The translations under genes and the position numbers were made by a program. 5,381 bases of DNA, from the NCBI GenBank assembly GCA_028691625.1, contig JAQUYZ010000154.1, forward strand, positions 1-5,381. Reading direction: 5' to 3'. Numbering within the stretch: position 1 is the first letter of the stretch; the number at the start of each line of letters is the position of its first letter. Below, in pieces: positions 4,481 through 5,381 of this stretch. The stretch comes from Eubacteriales bacterium. GTDB lineage: Bacteria; Bacillota; Clostridia; Peptostreptococcales; Anaerovoracaceae. The notes beneath the pieces were generated by a model. It had not been told where the DNA came from. It ran no database searches and saw only the letters and a list, made by a program, of their open reading frames with translations.

Positions 4481-5381
4481 CTAAATCAGATCGGACTTTT
4501 GCAGAAGTCTTTCAACGATTACTGCAACCTCCGCTCTTGTGATGTTTTCTTTCGGAGCGATCAAATTCCCGTTTCTGCCGGAAACAACTCCGGTTTTTAT
4601 ACAGGCTGCAATGCTGTTCCTCGCATAATCTACCGTCTTCGTTTCATCTCCAAAACCTGCCAGAAGCTGATCCCTTTCAGTACTTGTGAACTGAGTGTTC
4701 AGGCCGGTAATGTCCATTGCTCTCGCGATCATCGTCATAGCCTGTTCTCTGGTGATTGCATCCTTCGGACCGAAATTTCCGCTGCTGTAGCCCGTGATGA
4801 TCCCGTATTCCGCCGCCGTCTTTACATAACCGTCATACCAGTCGCTGCTTCTCACATCGCTGAAGCTTTTTGTCCCTTCACCGGGTTTGAGTCCCAACGC
4901 CTTTACTATGATCGCCGCAAATTCAGCTCGGATCATATTTCTGTCAGGTTCATAGATGCCTTCTCCAACACCGCTGACAACCATGCGTGATCCCATGTTG
5001 TTGATTGCATCCTCCGCCCAGTGATTTGCAGCATCGTTGAATTTATATGGATGCCATACCACCGAATAGGTACTGTTGGTCAGACTGTTGATTACCGCAT
5101 AGTATACGCCGTCAACTACCGTTATCCTGGTTGGAACGTGCCGTGTGGTGCCGTCCGGATTGACGACGATTCCGGTCGTGATCTTATTCGGGTCTACCCC
5201 TGCCGGAATTGCGATTCTTCTTTCAACATAAGCGTTGAATTTGCTGACGTCTACTGTTCTTCCGTTATAGGTGCAGGTAATGTCGAAATTGACTGCAGGT
5301 ACCACCAAAGTCAGGTTTTTATCCCCTGCCGCCTGCTGTACAACTTGCACCGTCTGATCGGAAGGATTGGATATGGCCACG
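4481..5381 (-). CDS. SLH-domain surface protein, C-terminal part (5' end beyond window)
   Basis: The last 299 residues of a larger cell-surface protein that is open at the right edge; the GTG at 5380 is an internal codon or unproven start, so the true start lies outside. Residues about 20-110 form a beta-rich stretch of the kind that often precedes SLH repeats (VDGVYYAVINSLTNSTYSVV at 89-108). Three SLH domains follow, at about 113-163, 172-226 and 243-293, with signature segments IRAE (150-153), TREQ (210-213) and TRAE (281-284). SLH triplets anchor proteins to pyruvylated secondary cell-wall polymers, so this protein should be displayed on the cell surface. The third repeat is the most divergent: its usual Trp position is Tyr252. 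Cysteines C36 and C260 are unusual for this class. The stop codon is TAG (4481-4483 reversed). It is convergent to the redox operon, so shared function is not implied. Confidence 0.92.
   Translation of the reverse strand, partial: VAISNPSDQTVQVVQQAAGDKNLTLVVPAVNFDITCTYNGRTVDVSKFNAYVERRIAIPAGVDPNKITTGIVVNPDGTTRHVPTRITVVDGVYYAVINSLTNSTYSVVWHPYKFNDAANHWAEDAINNMGSRMVVSGVGEGIYEPDRNMIRAEFAAIIVKALGLKPGEGTKSFSDVRSSDWYDGYVKTAAEYGIITGYSSGNFGPKDAITREQAMTMIARAMDITGLNTQFTSTERDQLLAGFGDETKTVDYARNSIAACIKTGVVSGRNGNLIAPKENITRAEVAVIVERLLQKSDLI

Noticed and set aside
4463..4990. 175-codon open frame on the + strand
   Set aside because: It lies opposite the SLH gene, has no domain-like sequence, and its start falls within the terminator tail of the redox operon, so it is a shadow frame.
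5378..5380. GTG at the right edge as the true start of the SLH gene
   Set aside because: No signal peptide follows it and the frame is open to the window edge, so the protein is a C-terminal fragment cut by the window.
1..5381. CRISPR arrays, insertion sequences, tRNA or rRNA genes
   Set aside because: No regularly spaced repeats, transposase-like sequence, terminal inverted repeats or tRNA/rRNA signatures were seen on either strand.

Overview
The window looks like a chromosomal segment of an anaerobic or facultative Bacillota bacterium, most likely Clostridia. The grounds are strong GGAGG-type ribosome binding sites, a LiaS/NarX-type histidine kinase paired with a NarL/LuxR-type regulator, a ferredoxin-rich membrane protein, and a cell-surface protein ending in three S-layer homology (SLH) domains. 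Species cannot be assigned from the sequence alone.

Layout, left to right. Positions 1-199 are a gene-free, very AT-rich leader with a plausible sigma-A-type promoter (about 93-120). A short GC-rich block (147-175) follows, which can fold into two mutually exclusive hairpins just before the first ribosome binding site. Positions 200-2007 hold a two-component pair on the + strand: a membrane-embedded sensor kinase and its response regulator, separated by 2 nt. A 115-nt gap (2008-2122) contains dyads that could be an operator or a weak terminator/attenuator. Positions 2123-4381 hold three tightly packed + strand genes: a NapH/NosR-like membrane iron-sulfur protein, a small membrane-anchored protein with a DxDxDG calcium-loop-like motif, and a six-helix CcdA/DsbD-like membrane protein with membrane cysteines. 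A clear rho-independent terminator (4431-4464) ends this run. Positions 4481-5381 carry, on the - strand and convergent, the C-terminal 299 residues of an SLH-anchored surface protein whose start lies beyond the right edge.

Working model (inference): the kinase/regulator pair senses an envelope or redox condition and controls the three-gene unit. The polyferredoxin could take electrons from cytoplasmic ferredoxin or a similar donor. The CcdA-like protein could move reducing equivalents through its paired membrane cysteines to the outer face, and the small anchored protein would sit outside as an accessory. This gene combination resembles a transmembrane reductant-export module in which a ferredoxin-type protein may replace the usual thioredoxin input. 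I do not recognise it as a named system. The SLH gene is probably an unrelated neighbour.
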